From: Microbulbifer sp. HZ11
Lineage (GTDB): Bacteria > Pseudomonadota > Gammaproteobacteria > Pseudomonadales > Cellvibrionaceae
NCBI RefSeq assembly: GCF_000708675.1
Contig: NZ_JELR01000002.1
Coordinates: 1,504,228-1,568,227, forward strand
DNA: 64,000 nt
Direction: 5' to 3'
Positions 48,536 through 56,915 of this stretch are shown piece by piece. The notes beneath the pieces are model-generated. The model had not been told where the DNA came from and ran no database searches. It saw only the letters and a program-made list of their open reading frames with translations. The first letter of the stretch is position 1. Each line of letters begins with the position of its first letter. The position numbers and the translations under genes are program-made.

Positions 48536-48592
48536 TGGGCGATCCAAAGTGACTGGAATCGCCCGAGTGTATCAGAATGGTGGCGCCGGGCC

Positions 48593-49132
<540 letters not shown>

Positions 49133-49180
49133 TCAAAAAGTCCGGGGAAAATCTGCCAAACCCGGGTGAATGCTCGGGAT

Positions 49181-49774
49181 TCACACCCGAAATAGCCGCA
49201 TACAAACCTGCCCTGCCTGCTTTTCCTTTTCCAGTTGCCAGCTTGCCGGTGCGGAAACATGGGTATCCCGGGGGGACTCTACGTAGATCAGTGTGCCTTC
49301 GCCGATACAGCCGGCCTCCACCAGGCCTGAAAAAGTGGATGTCCACAGGTCGTTGGCAAAGGGAGGGTCGACAAAGACCACGTCAAATGCTGTGTTGGAC
49401 TGACTCAGATACACTTGGGCGGGGCAGTTGTGCACCTGTGCACCTTCCGCTTCCAGCAGATCGAGCTGCTGTCGCAGTATCTGCGCGGCCCCCCTGTCCA
49501 GCTCCACAAAATCGAGCCGTGCGGCGCCGCGGCTCAGGGCCTCCAGGCCCAGCGCGCCGGAGCCCGCAAACAGGTCCAGGCAGCGGGCCCCTGGCAGGTG
49601 AAACTGCAGCCAGTTGAACAGTGTCTCGCGCAGGCGGTCGCCGGTGGGGCGCAGTCCTTCAATGGGGGCAAAGGTCACTTTGCGCCCGCGCCAGCGGCCG
49701 CCGATGATACGCAACTGCGATGCTGCCGACGGGCGAGCACTGTCGTTAGGTCGGGGGCGGCGGTTTCTGGGCAT
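49181..49774 (-). CDS. rsmD: 16S rRNA (guanine(966)-N2)-methyltransferase RsmD
   Basis: RsmD methylates G966 of 16S rRNA. The 197-residue protein has the N-terminal RIIGGRWRGRK, the SAM motif LDLFAGSGALGLEALSRG, and the catalytic DPPF. It is divergent from ftsY and is followed by coaD after 108 bases, as in gammaproteobacteria generally. A GC-rich hairpin overlaps its end (49163-49189). Confidence 0.97.
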   Translation of the reverse strand: MPRNRRPRPNDSARPSAASQLRIIGGRWRGRKVTFAPIEGLRPTGDRLRETLFNWLQFHLPGARCLDLFAGSGALGLEALSRGAARLDFVELDRGAAQILRQQLDLLEAEGAQVHNCPAQVYLSQSNTAFDVVFVDPPFANDLWTSTFSGLVEAGCIGEGTLIYVESPRDTHVSAPASWQLEKEKQAGQVCMRLFRV

Positions 49775-49922
49775 TGGCGGTCCGGAAAAATCGTTACAGC
49801 GGCAAATAGGGACGGGCTACTGTGTGCGAAACAGTCAGCGGTGCTAAGATTAGCGCCTTTCCAGGGCCGGCTGCCAGCCGGTATTTGCCAGTCACCCTTT
49901 TCCTTCGAAGAATCCACACCCG

Positions 49923-51212
49923 ATGATTTTTGATTTTCTGCGCAAGAAGAAGCCCGAGGACCAGCCCGCTGAGGAGGCTGCCTCCTCGACAGAGGTTCAG
50001 AACCCGCTGCTCGATGAAGCGGATGAGTTTGAGATTCCGGAGAACCTGAAGGCCGAGCCCGCGGAACAAGCGAGAGCTGAAGAGGCGCGCGAGGAAGTGG
50101 GGCAGGAGACGGGTGATGACGCGGTAGCAGAGACGCTCTCGGCAGAAGAAGCACCGGAATCCGGATTTGATCCGCTGGCGGAGGTGGAAGTTACTCCTGC
50201 GCCGGAGGCACCGGTTGCTGCCACGCCGGAAGCGCCAGCCGCAGTGGCTCCAGTTCCCGCGAAAGAGCAGGAAAAACCCAAAAAAGAGGGCTTTTTCGCC
50301 CGCATCCGCCGCGGCCTGTCCCGCACCAGCAGCCAGTTTGCCGAGGGCATGGGCAATCTGTTCCTGGGCGCCAAGGAGATCGATGAAGATCTGATGGAGG
50401 AACTGGAGACCCAGCTGCTGATGGCGGATGTGGGTGTAGATGCCACCACCGAGATCATTGATCGCCTGACCGAGCGAGTTTCCCGCCGTGAGCTGTCCAA
50501 TGGCGAGGCGCTGTACAAGGCGCTGCAGGAAGAACTGGCGGGGCTCTTGGACAAGGTGGAGGCGCCGCTGGCCATCGATCAGGCAAAGAAGCCGTTTGTG
50601 ATCCTGGTGGTGGGTGTGAACGGTGTGGGCAAGACGACGACGATCGGCAAGCTGGCGCACCGCTTCCTGAATGAGGGCAAGTCGGTGATGCTGGCGGCCG
50701 GTGATACTTTCCGCGCAGCTGCGGTGGAGCAGCTGCAGGTATGGGGTCAGCGCCACAATGTGCCGGTGGTGGCCCAGCATACGGGTGCCGATAGCGCCTC
50801 TGTCATCTTTGATGCGATACAGTCTGCGCAGTCCCGGGGTGTGGATGTGGTGATTGCGGATACCGCGGGTCGCCTGCACAACAAGTCCAATCTGATGGAG
50901 GAGTTGTCGAAGGTGCGCCGGGTGATGGGCAAGCTGGACGGTTCGGCGCCCCACGAGGTGTTGCTGGTGCTGGATGCGGGGACCGGGCAGAACGCGCTGT
51001 CCCAGGCGGAGACCTTCAAGGATTCTGCGGGGGTTTCCGGTCTGGTGCTGACTAAGCTTGATGGTACGGCCAAGGGCGGGGTGATTTTCGCGCTGGCGCA
51101 GAAGCTGGGGATTCCGGTACGCTTTATTGGCGTCGGGGAGCAGGCAGAGGACTTGCAGCCGTTTGTGGCCAAGGACTTTGTAGCGGCGCTGTTTAATCGC
51201 GCTCAGGGGTGA
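49923..51212 (+). CDS. ftsY: Signal recognition particle receptor FtsY
   Basis: FtsY is the membrane-associated GTPase that docks SRP-ribosome complexes. The 429-residue protein has an acidic, Glu/Ala-rich N-terminal A domain (about 12-115) and the NG domain from about 130, with G1 GVNGVGKTTT, DTAGR and TKLDGTAKGG. An extended -10 (TG-C-TAAGAT, 49842-49850) lies 70 bases upstream and may be its promoter. In most relatives ftsE follows almost directly; here a repeat copy lies between them. Confidence 0.97.
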   Translation: MIFDFLRKKKPEDQPAEEAASSTEVQNPLLDEADEFEIPENLKAEPAEQARAEEAREEVGQETGDDAVAETLSAEEAPESGFDPLAEVEVTPAPEAPVAATPEAPAAVAPVPAKEQEKPKKEGFFARIRRGLSRTSSQFAEGMGNLFLGAKEIDEDLMEELETQLLMADVGVDATTEIIDRLTERVSRRELSNGEALYKALQEELAGLLDKVEAPLAIDQAKKPFVILVVGVNGVGKTTTIGKLAHRFLNEGKSVMLAAGDTFRAAAVEQLQVWGQRHNVPVVAQHTGADSASVIFDAIQSAQSRGVDVVIADTAGRLHNKSNLMEELSKVRRVMGKLDGSAPHEVLLVLDAGTGQNALSQAETFKDSAGVSGLVLTKLDGTAKGGVIFALAQKLGIPVRFIGVGEQAEDLQPFVAKDFVAALFNRAQG

Positions 51213-51250
51213 TTTTTTAGGGTTCGTGGCTCTTTCTCGGAGAGTTTGAT

Positions 51251-51367
51251 GGCGGCGCTGCTACCGGGTAAAGCTTTCTGAGACACGCCGTGAACCCATC
51301 CATGGGGGCTCTGCAAAAACATCCTGTTTTTGAAGGTCTCAGAAAGCTTTACCCGATATCAGCGCCT
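51251..51367. repeat. Dispersed inverted-repeat element, copy E (ftsY-ftsE spacer)
   Basis: The arms, 51251-51284 and 51335-51367, share 20 consecutive paired bases starting CGGGTAAAGC. The centre AACCCATCCATGGGGGCTC and the following AAAAACATCCTGTTTTT are nearly identical to copy B in the same orientation. Confidence 0.88.
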
Positions 51368-51436
51368 GCGCGCATAGCTCTGTGAATTCTGTGGCTATGT
51401 GCGACTGCTTAATCAAAAAACAACAAAAATGCGCTC

Positions 51437-52120
51437 ATGATCCAGTTTGATAACGTCAATAAACGCTACGAATCCGGCCAGGATGCCCTGGGGCGTGTCA
51501 GCCTGGAGATCGATCGCGCGGAGATGGTGTTTCTCACCGGTCATTCAGGTGCCGGCAAAAGTACCCTGCTGAAACTTCTCACCGCCATCGAGCGCCCTAC
51601 CCGCGGCAGCATCATTGTTGGCGGCCAGAACCTGAACCGGCTGCGCAACGGTCAGATTCCCTACTATCGCCGCAATCTCGGCATCGTATTCCAGAACCAC
51701 CAATTGCTGTTTGATCGCAGTGTGTTTGACAACGTGGCGCTGCCCCTTTCCGTGTCTGGTTGTAGCAAGCGCGAGGTGGGCCGGCGGGTGCGGGCGGCGT
51801 TGGACAAGGTGGGGCTGCTGCACAAGGAGAAGCAGAATCCGATTGTGCTCTCCGGCGGTGAGCAGCAGCGCGTGGGGATTGCGCGGGCGGTGGTGAACAA
51901 GCCGGCGCTGCTGGTGGCGGATGAGCCGACCGGTAACCTGGACCCGCAGCTGTCGGAGGAGATCATGGGGCTGTTCCGACAGTTCAATGCGGTGGGCACG
52001 ACGGTGCTGATTGCGAGCCACGATCTGGAGCTGATTGCGCGCATGCGCCAGCGGGTGCTGACCCTGCAGCAGGGCCAATTGATCTACGACGGATACCCGA
52101 GCCGTGAACCAGCGTATTAA
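51437..52120 (+). CDS. ftsE: Cell division ATP-binding protein FtsE
   Basis: FtsE is the ATPase that with FtsX drives septal peptidoglycan hydrolases during division. The 227-residue protein has Walker A GHSGAGKST, LSGGEQQR and DEPTGNLDP. Its start lies 224 bases after ftsY, with a repeat element between. It overlaps ftsX by 17 bases, indicating coupled translation. Confidence 0.98.
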   Translation: MIQFDNVNKRYESGQDALGRVSLEIDRAEMVFLTGHSGAGKSTLLKLLTAIERPTRGSIIVGGQNLNRLRNGQIPYYRRNLGIVFQNHQLLFDRSVFDNVALPLSVSGCSKREVGRRVRAALDKVGLLHKEKQNPIVLSGGEQQRVGIARAVVNKPALLVADEPTGNLDPQLSEEIMGLFRQFNAVGTTVLIASHDLELIARMRQRVLTLQQGQLIYDGYPSREPAY

Positions 52121-53117
52121 ACCTTCACCCGCAAGAACCCAACCGCAAGCCCCCGAACGCGCCCGCTCTACCGGCGCGGTAACCGCGCGCACCGGTATGG
52201 GTGACAGATTCGGCAGCTGGCTGGGTCATCACCGGGAGATGTGGCGGGAGTCCTGGGTGCGTTTTTTTGCCTCGCCCATGTCCAGCGGTATGACGGCGCT
52301 GGTGATTGCCATTGCGCTGGCGCTACCGGCGGCACTGCAGTTGGGACTTACCAACTTCCAGAAGGCGGTGGCCGGCTGGGATGGACAGCCGCAGATCTCG
52401 GTTTTTCTGCACAAGCGCGCCAAGGAGAGTGCAGTAACGTCTTTTGCCGACAATCTGCGCGGTGATCCGCTGGTAGCCGAGGTGACGTATATTTCCCCTG
52501 AGCAGGCGCTGGCGGAGTTTCAACAGTCGTCTGGTCTCGGTGATGCGTTGATTGGCATGGACAGCAATCCGCTGCCGGCGGTGTTGCTGGTGCGGCCGCG
52601 GGGTTCTGATAGCGCGTCCCTCGAATTCCTGGCGGAGCGATTGCGCGCGAGTGCGCTGACCGACTCGGTGGTGCTGGATATGGCCTGGGTACAGCGGCTG
52701 GCGAATCTGACCGAATTGGGTCGCCGCATGAGTCTGGGGCTGGCATTTCTGCTGGCGCTGGGAGTTCTGCTGGTGGTGGTGAACAGTATCCGTCTGCATA
52801 TCGAGAACCGCCGGGACGAGATTCTGGTGGTGAAGCTGGTGGGGGCGACGGATGCCTTCGTGCGCCGGCCCTTCCTGTACACGGGGCTGGTGTACGGTCT
52901 TGTCGGTGGGCTGATTGCCTGGCTGCTGGTGAGCCTCGGGGTCTGGTTGCTGGCGGGGCCGGTGAGGGGGCTGGCGAACCTCTACGGCAGTGGATTCCGC
53001 CTCGGTGGACCCGGTTTCACCTACCTGGCGGGCCTGGCCGGTGGCGCGGCTCTGTTAGGTCTGACCGGCGCCTGGCTGGCGGTGGCGCGGCATATTTCGG
53101 CGATTCAGCCCCGTTGA
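52104..53117 (+). CDS. ftsX: Cell division protein FtsX
   Basis: FtsX is the membrane partner of FtsE. The 337-residue protein has a cytoplasmic N-terminus (about 1-55), one helix, a periplasmic loop (about 95-205), then three C-terminal helices, the classical layout. It starts at a GTG inside ftsE. No terminator is visible downstream; 410 bases separate it from rpoH. Confidence 0.95.
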   Translation: MNQRIKPSPARTQPQAPERARSTGAVTARTGMGDRFGSWLGHHREMWRESWVRFFASPMSSGMTALVIAIALALPAALQLGLTNFQKAVAGWDGQPQISVFLHKRAKESAVTSFADNLRGDPLVAEVTYISPEQALAEFQQSSGLGDALIGMDSNPLPAVLLVRPRGSDSASLEFLAERLRASALTDSVVLDMAWVQRLANLTELGRRMSLGLAFLLALGVLLVVVNSIRLHIENRRDEILVVKLVGATDAFVRRPFLYTGLVYGLVGGLIAWLLVSLGVWLLAGPVRGLANLYGSGFRLGGPGFTYLAGLAGGAALLGLTGAWLAVARHISAIQPR

Positions 53118-53125
53118 GTCCAATT

Positions 53126-53154
53126 GGTGGATGCGCTGCGCTTATCTACCCTAC
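53126..53154. repeat. REP-like palindrome (GGTGGATGCGCT type) downstream of ftsX
   Basis: GGTGGAT followed by GCGCTGCGCTT and ATCTACC forms a short imperfect palindrome, and CTAC follows. This sequence type is a widespread gammaproteobacterial intergenic repeat. A second GGTGGATGCG is at about 53182-53191. Confidence 0.55.
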
Positions 53155-53247
53155 TAGACCGCCCGGCCCGCTCGGTTGAGTCGGTGGATGCGGAAAGCCT
53201 GCCAGAAGTTGTTCTGACCACACGGTCAGTCAAGAATCGTAAAGCGT

Positions 53248-53276
53248 GGAACTTCCCCTGTGGATAACCGCTCTAA
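53248..53276 (+). promoter_or_regulatory. Predicted sigma-E promoter of rpoH, with an internal DnaA box
   Basis: GGAACTT at 53248-53254, 17 bases, then TCTAA at 53272-53276: the consensus for extracytoplasmic stress sigma factor RpoE. Inside the spacer TGTGGATAA (53259-53267) is a perfect DnaA box (complement of TTATCCACA). The E. coli rpoH promoter region also has a sigma-E promoter and DnaA boxes. Confidence 0.7.
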
Positions 53277-53527
53277 TCACCCGGAAATCAAGGGCTGGCG
53301 CGGTTTACCGGCCTTCTGCATACGGGGTTCCATTTCCCGTTGCGGGTGCTACACTGTGGCCAACTTTGCTCTCCCGGTGCCGCTTAAAAACTGACCGCAA
53401 TCCACAAGAAGGTGCAGTCGGTTCAGGGCCGGAACAGGCAAGCCGCCGCAAACTACTGGTCTTGGTAGGAAAGAGTCCAAGCAGCAAGTGCCAAGCGGGG
53501 CAACAAGAGTTACGAGGAGAATCCTGA

Positions 53528-54382
53528 ATGGGAACCAGCTTACAGCCGATTCATACACTGTCACCGGGCGCGAACCTGAACGCCTACATTCAGACGGTCA
53601 GCGGCTTCGAGGTACTCTCCGCCGAAGAAGAAAAGAAACTCGCGGAAGATCTCTATTATCACCAGAATCTCGAGGCGGCCCGCCAACTGGTGATGTCTCA
53701 CCTGCGCTTTGTGGTGCATATCGCCAAATCCTACTCCGGCTACGGCCTGAATCAGGGTGACCTGATTCAGGAAGGTAACGTGGGTCTGATGAAGGCGGTG
53801 AAGCGCTTCAACCCGGAAAAGGGTGTGCGTCTGGTGTCCTTTGCGGTGCACTGGATCAAGGCGGAGATTCACGAGTTCATCCTGCGCAACTGGCGCATCG
53901 TCAAGATCGCGACCACCAAGGCGCAGCGCAAGCTGTTCTTCAATCTGCGTGGCCAGAAGAAGAAGCTGGCGTGGCTGACTAACGATGAAGCCAAGCGCGT
54001 TGCCGCTGAGCTGAATGTGGATGTGCAGCATGTACACGATATGGAAGGTCGCCTGGCGGCCCACGATGCGGCCTTCGATGCCGGCGTGGACGACGACGAA
54101 GATTCCGCGTGGCAGGCGCCGGCCCATTACCTGGAAGACCGCCGTTACGATCCGGCGACCATGCTGGAAAACGATAACTGGCAGGAAACCAGTGTAAACA
54201 ACCTGACTGCCGCGATGGAGCAGCTGGACGATCGCAGCCGCGATATTATCGAGGCGCGCTGGTTGAGCGAGTCCAAGGCGACGTTGCACGAGCTGGCCGA
54301 CAAATACGGTGTTTCTGCTGAGCGAATCCGCCAGCTTGAAAAAAACGCCATGAAAAAGGTCCGGGTGGCGATGGAGGCCTGA
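53528..54382 (+). CDS. rpoH: RNA polymerase heat-shock sigma factor RpoH (sigma-32)
   Basis: The 284-residue sigma factor has region 2 ([36 protein letters not shown]), the RpoH box QRKLFFNLR that is specific to sigma-32, and the region 4 recognition helix with [17 protein letters not shown]. An AGGAG ribosome site precedes the ATG. It follows ftsX as in E. coli. Upstream is a likely sigma-E promoter with a DnaA box. Confidence 0.98.
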   Translation: MGTSLQPIHTLSPGANLNAYIQTVSGFEVLSAEEEKKLAEDLYYHQNLEAARQLVMSHLRFVVHIAKSYSGYGLNQGDLIQEGNVGLMKAVKRFNPEKGVRLVSFAVHWIKAEIHEFILRNWRIVKIATTKAQRKLFFNLRGQKKKLAWLTNDEAKRVAAELNVDVQHVHDMEGRLAAHDAAFDAGVDDDEDSAWQAPAHYLEDRRYDPATMLENDNWQETSVNNLTAAMEQLDDRSRDIIEARWLSESKATLHELADKYGVSAERIRQLEKNAMKKVRVAMEA

Positions 54383-54408
54383 TAGCCTTCTCACTGACCG
54401 GATTCAAG

Positions 54409-54433
54409 AACCGCGCTACTGGCGCGGTTTTTT
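54409..54433 (+). terminator. Terminator of rpoH
   Basis: AACCGCGC, loop TACTG, GCGCGGTT, then TTTT. It is 27 bases after the stop codon. Confidence 0.88.
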
Positions 54434-54484
54434 CGTATCTGGCTCTTGGTTCCGTGGTATTTGCTTTGAAGCCGGTTTGGTGGC

Positions 54485-54596
54485 GGTGAGGCACCGGGTA
54501 TTTGTTTTCGGAACCGCTGTGAATACATCCCTGTACGCTGCGTCGGCGACGTCCCTGTCGCCGACGCTTCCGAAAACAAATACCCGGTACCTCACC
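54485..54596. repeat. Dispersed inverted-repeat element, copy F (rpoH-DUF423 spacer)
   Basis: The arms, 54485-54513 and 54568-54596, are 28/29 paired. The interior holds GCGTCGGCGAC-GTCCCTG-TCGCCGACGC as a perfect hairpin. It lies downstream of the rpoH terminator. Confidence 0.9.
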
Positions 54597-54644
54597 TTAG
54601 ATTTTGACTGCTGATCTTCGTAAGCCAGTTAGAAAGGAATAACG

Positions 54645-55022
54645 ATGGCTAAATTGTATTTACTGCTCGCCGCATTTTTTGGCGGCACCGGAGTTGTTCT
54701 CGGTGCTTTTGGCGCCCATGGCTTGCGCGACAAAGTCGCAGAGAACCTTCTGGAAGCCTATAAAACCGGTGTGCACTATCAGATGACTCACGCCCTGGCC
54801 CTGATTGCCGTGGCGGTATTGATTCATCAGATCGGCGCAAAAACCTCGCTGATTGTAAGTGGCGCCCTGTTTGCTATCGGGATCCTGTTTTTCTCCGGTA
54901 GCCTTTATGGCCTGACCTTCGGTGGCCCCAGAATCTTGGGTCCCATCACCCCGCTGGGCGGCACCCTGCTGATCGGCGGCTGGATAGCACTGTTTATCGC
55001 CGCACTCGGCTATACAAAGTAG
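54645..55022 (+). CDS. DUF423 family membrane protein (YgdD-like)
   Basis: 125 residues with four hydrophobic helices and the family signature GAFGAHGL near residue 20-27. Function unknown; relatives are sometimes reported near stress loci. It lies between two copies of the inverted-repeat element, which bracket it at 54485-54596 and 55061-55173. A GAAAGGA ribosome site precedes the ATG. Confidence 0.9.
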   Translation: MAKLYLLLAAFFGGTGVVLGAFGAHGLRDKVAENLLEAYKTGVHYQMTHALALIAVAVLIHQIGAKTSLIVSGALFAIGILFFSGSLYGLTFGGPRILGPITPLGGTLLIGGWIALFIAALGYTK

Positions 55023-55060
55023 GCGCTGGCAACTACGAAGCAAAAAACTACGAATCGCAG

Positions 55061-55173
55061 GGCAAGCACCGGGTATAAGTTTTCAGAAGCGTCGGCGACA
55101 GGACGTCGCCGCCGCAACGCCCATGGATGGGTTCACAGTGGTTCTGAAAACTTATACCCGGTGCTTGGCCGCC
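55061..55173. repeat. Dispersed inverted-repeat element, copy G (DUF423-trmB spacer)
   Basis: The arms, 55061-55088 and 55142-55173, share 26 consecutive paired bases starting CAAGCACCGGGTAT. The interior contains GCGTCGGCGAC / GTCGCCGCCGC and then CCCATGGATGGGTTCAC, so it combines the two centre types seen in the other copies. Confidence 0.9.
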
Positions 55174-55235
55174 ACAAGACGAGCTACGAAGCACCCAAGA
55201 ACAGTGCTCCGAGCCAAAGAGGTAACCAAACCAAG

Positions 55236-55973
55236 ATGCAAGAAGAACCCAATAACGAACAAGGTAACGAGGAAGAAGACTTCCCCTACCGCACCGAATT
55301 CAAAAAGAAATCCATCCGTAGCTACGTGATTCGTGGCGGGCGTATGACCGAGGGCCAGCGCAAGGCATTTGATAATTACTGGGGCCCGTTCGGTTTGTCC
55401 CTGTACGACGGCGCCATCGACCCGAAAGAAATCTTTGGCCGCGAGGCGCCGGTGGTGCTGGAAATCGGATTCGGCATGGGCGACTCCCTGCTGGAAATGA
55501 CCCAAGCCGAAACCGACAAAGACTTTATCGGCATCGAAGTCCACCCGCCCGGGGTCGGTCGCCTGATCAACAACGCTGGCAAAGACGAAATCAAAAACCT
55601 GCGGGTGTATATGGCCGACGCCATCGACGTGCTCAACGACTGTATTCCCGACGCCAGCCTCGACCGCTTCCAACTGTACTTCCCCGATCCCTGGCACAAA
55701 AAGAAGCACAACAAGCGGCGCATCGTGCAACCGGAGTTTGTAAAACTCCTGTGTAGCAAACTGAAACCCGGCGGCCTCATGCACATGGCCACCGATTGGG
55801 AAAACTACGCCGAGCAGATGCTCGAAGTGCTCGAAGCGGAGGAGTTACTGGAAAATACCGCAGGCAAAGGCAACTACGCCCCGCGCCCTGACTTCAGGCC
55901 GCAAACCAAATTCGAGCGTCGCGGCGAACGGCTGGGCCACGGTGTTTGGGACCTGCTCTACAAAAGGAAATAA
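55236..55973 (+). CDS. trmB: tRNA (guanosine(46)-N7)-methyltransferase TrmB
   Basis: TrmB methylates G46 of tRNA. The 245-residue protein has the SAM motif [10 protein letters not shown] and the conserved [16 protein letters not shown], ending with the C-terminal [12 protein letters not shown] block that identifies the family. The ATG at 55236 is the conserved start. Repeat copy G and the DUF423 gene precede it. Confidence 0.97.
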   Translation: MQEEPNNEQGNEEEDFPYRTEFKKKSIRSYVIRGGRMTEGQRKAFDNYWGPFGLSLYDGAIDPKEIFGREAPVVLEIGFGMGDSLLEMTQAETDKDFIGIEVHPPGVGRLINNAGKDEIKNLRVYMADAIDVLNDCIPDASLDRFQLYFPDPWHKKKHNKRRIVQPEFVKLLCSKLKPGGLMHMATDWENYAEQMLEVLEAEELLENTAGKGNYAPRPDFRPQTKFERRGERLGHGVWDLLYKRK

Positions 55974-56063
55974 GCCGACAAACACCGCGGGTCAGATAGG
56001 AAATAACTCCCGGCCCGCTGTGCTATCTTCTGTCTACCGGTAAATGGATGCTCCGGAGCAACA

Positions 56064-56888
56064 ATGACAACAAGCCCCACCCTCGTCTCAAATCAAATGC
56101 GCGCCTTACTACTGGGCGGTGCACTGCTCCTGCTGAGCGGACCGACCATGGCCGATCAGGAAGGCACACTCAATCTGTATCTTAACGCCGGACAGTACTG
56201 GTTTGACGACCAGCGTCTCGATGGCACGCCCTACTTCGGATTTGAGCTGGACGACAGCTCCGGAGGCGGTATCGGCTTCGGCTACAACATTACCGACCGC
56301 TGGTCCATCGAAGGCGTGTACGATTATTTCAGCGTCAATGTCCGTGACACCCGCGAAGACGTTGGCGTGCAGAACTATCACCTCGACCTGATGTACCAGT
56401 TCGCGGGCCAGTTCTGTGGAAACTTCGATTGGCAGCCCTATGTGGTAATGGGTGCCGGTGAGCTACGCATCGATGAGGACACCTACGGGTACCCGGACGA
56501 CTGGCACCAGCGTCAGACGATGATCAACTTTGGCGCCGGTGTGAAATACCAGTTTCTGCCCCGTTGGCAGATGCGGGGCGATGTGCGTGGATTTCAGGGC
56601 GTTGAAGAAGGCGGGCTGGATAGCTTCGTGAGTTTTGCCATCGGTTACCAATGGCAGGATGAAATAGCGCCGCGGGACTGGGATGGCGACGGCATTTACA
56701 GCAATCTGGATGAATGCCCGCAGACCCCACCGGGGATAGATGTGGATGCCCGTGGCTGCCCCATCGACAGCGATGGCGACGGTGTGCCGGACTATCTGGA
56801 TCAGTGCCCGGGCACGCCGATGGGGGTGGCGGTCAATTTTGACGGCTGCCAGCGGGAAGCCTACGATCCCAACGACTTCTCCAAATGA
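56064..56888 (+). CDS. OmpA-like beta-barrel protein with TSP3-type repeats but no OmpA peptidoglycan domain
   Basis: 274 residues. A signal peptide ends near TMADQ (about 31-33). An eight-stranded OmpA-type barrel follows (about 40-210). Two calcium-binding-like repeats then appear, DWDGDGIYSNLDECP and DSDGDGVPDYLDQCP, each with a following G-x-x-C. In OmpA/OprF relatives these lead into a C-terminal OmpA domain of about 110 residues; here the protein stops about 20 residues after the second repeat. No remnant is visible downstream before yheS. It may be a truncated or naturally short outer-membrane protein. Confidence 0.8.
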   Translation: MTTSPTLVSNQMRALLLGGALLLLSGPTMADQEGTLNLYLNAGQYWFDDQRLDGTPYFGFELDDSSGGGIGFGYNITDRWSIEGVYDYFSVNVRDTREDVGVQNYHLDLMYQFAGQFCGNFDWQPYVVMGAGELRIDEDTYGYPDDWHQRQTMINFGAGVKYQFLPRWQMRGDVRGFQGVEEGGLDSFVSFAIGYQWQDEIAPRDWDGDGIYSNLDECPQTPPGIDVDARGCPIDSDGDGVPDYLDQCPGTPMGVAVNFDGCQREAYDPNDFSK

Positions 56889-56915
56889 AATCTCAAATGT
56901 CCGCCGGGCGATGAG

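Noticed and set aside
49794-50954. 386-codon open frame antisense to ftsY
   Set aside because: It is antisense to a gene with complete SRP GTPase motifs, and its composition is Leu/Arg/His-rich as expected for a shadow.
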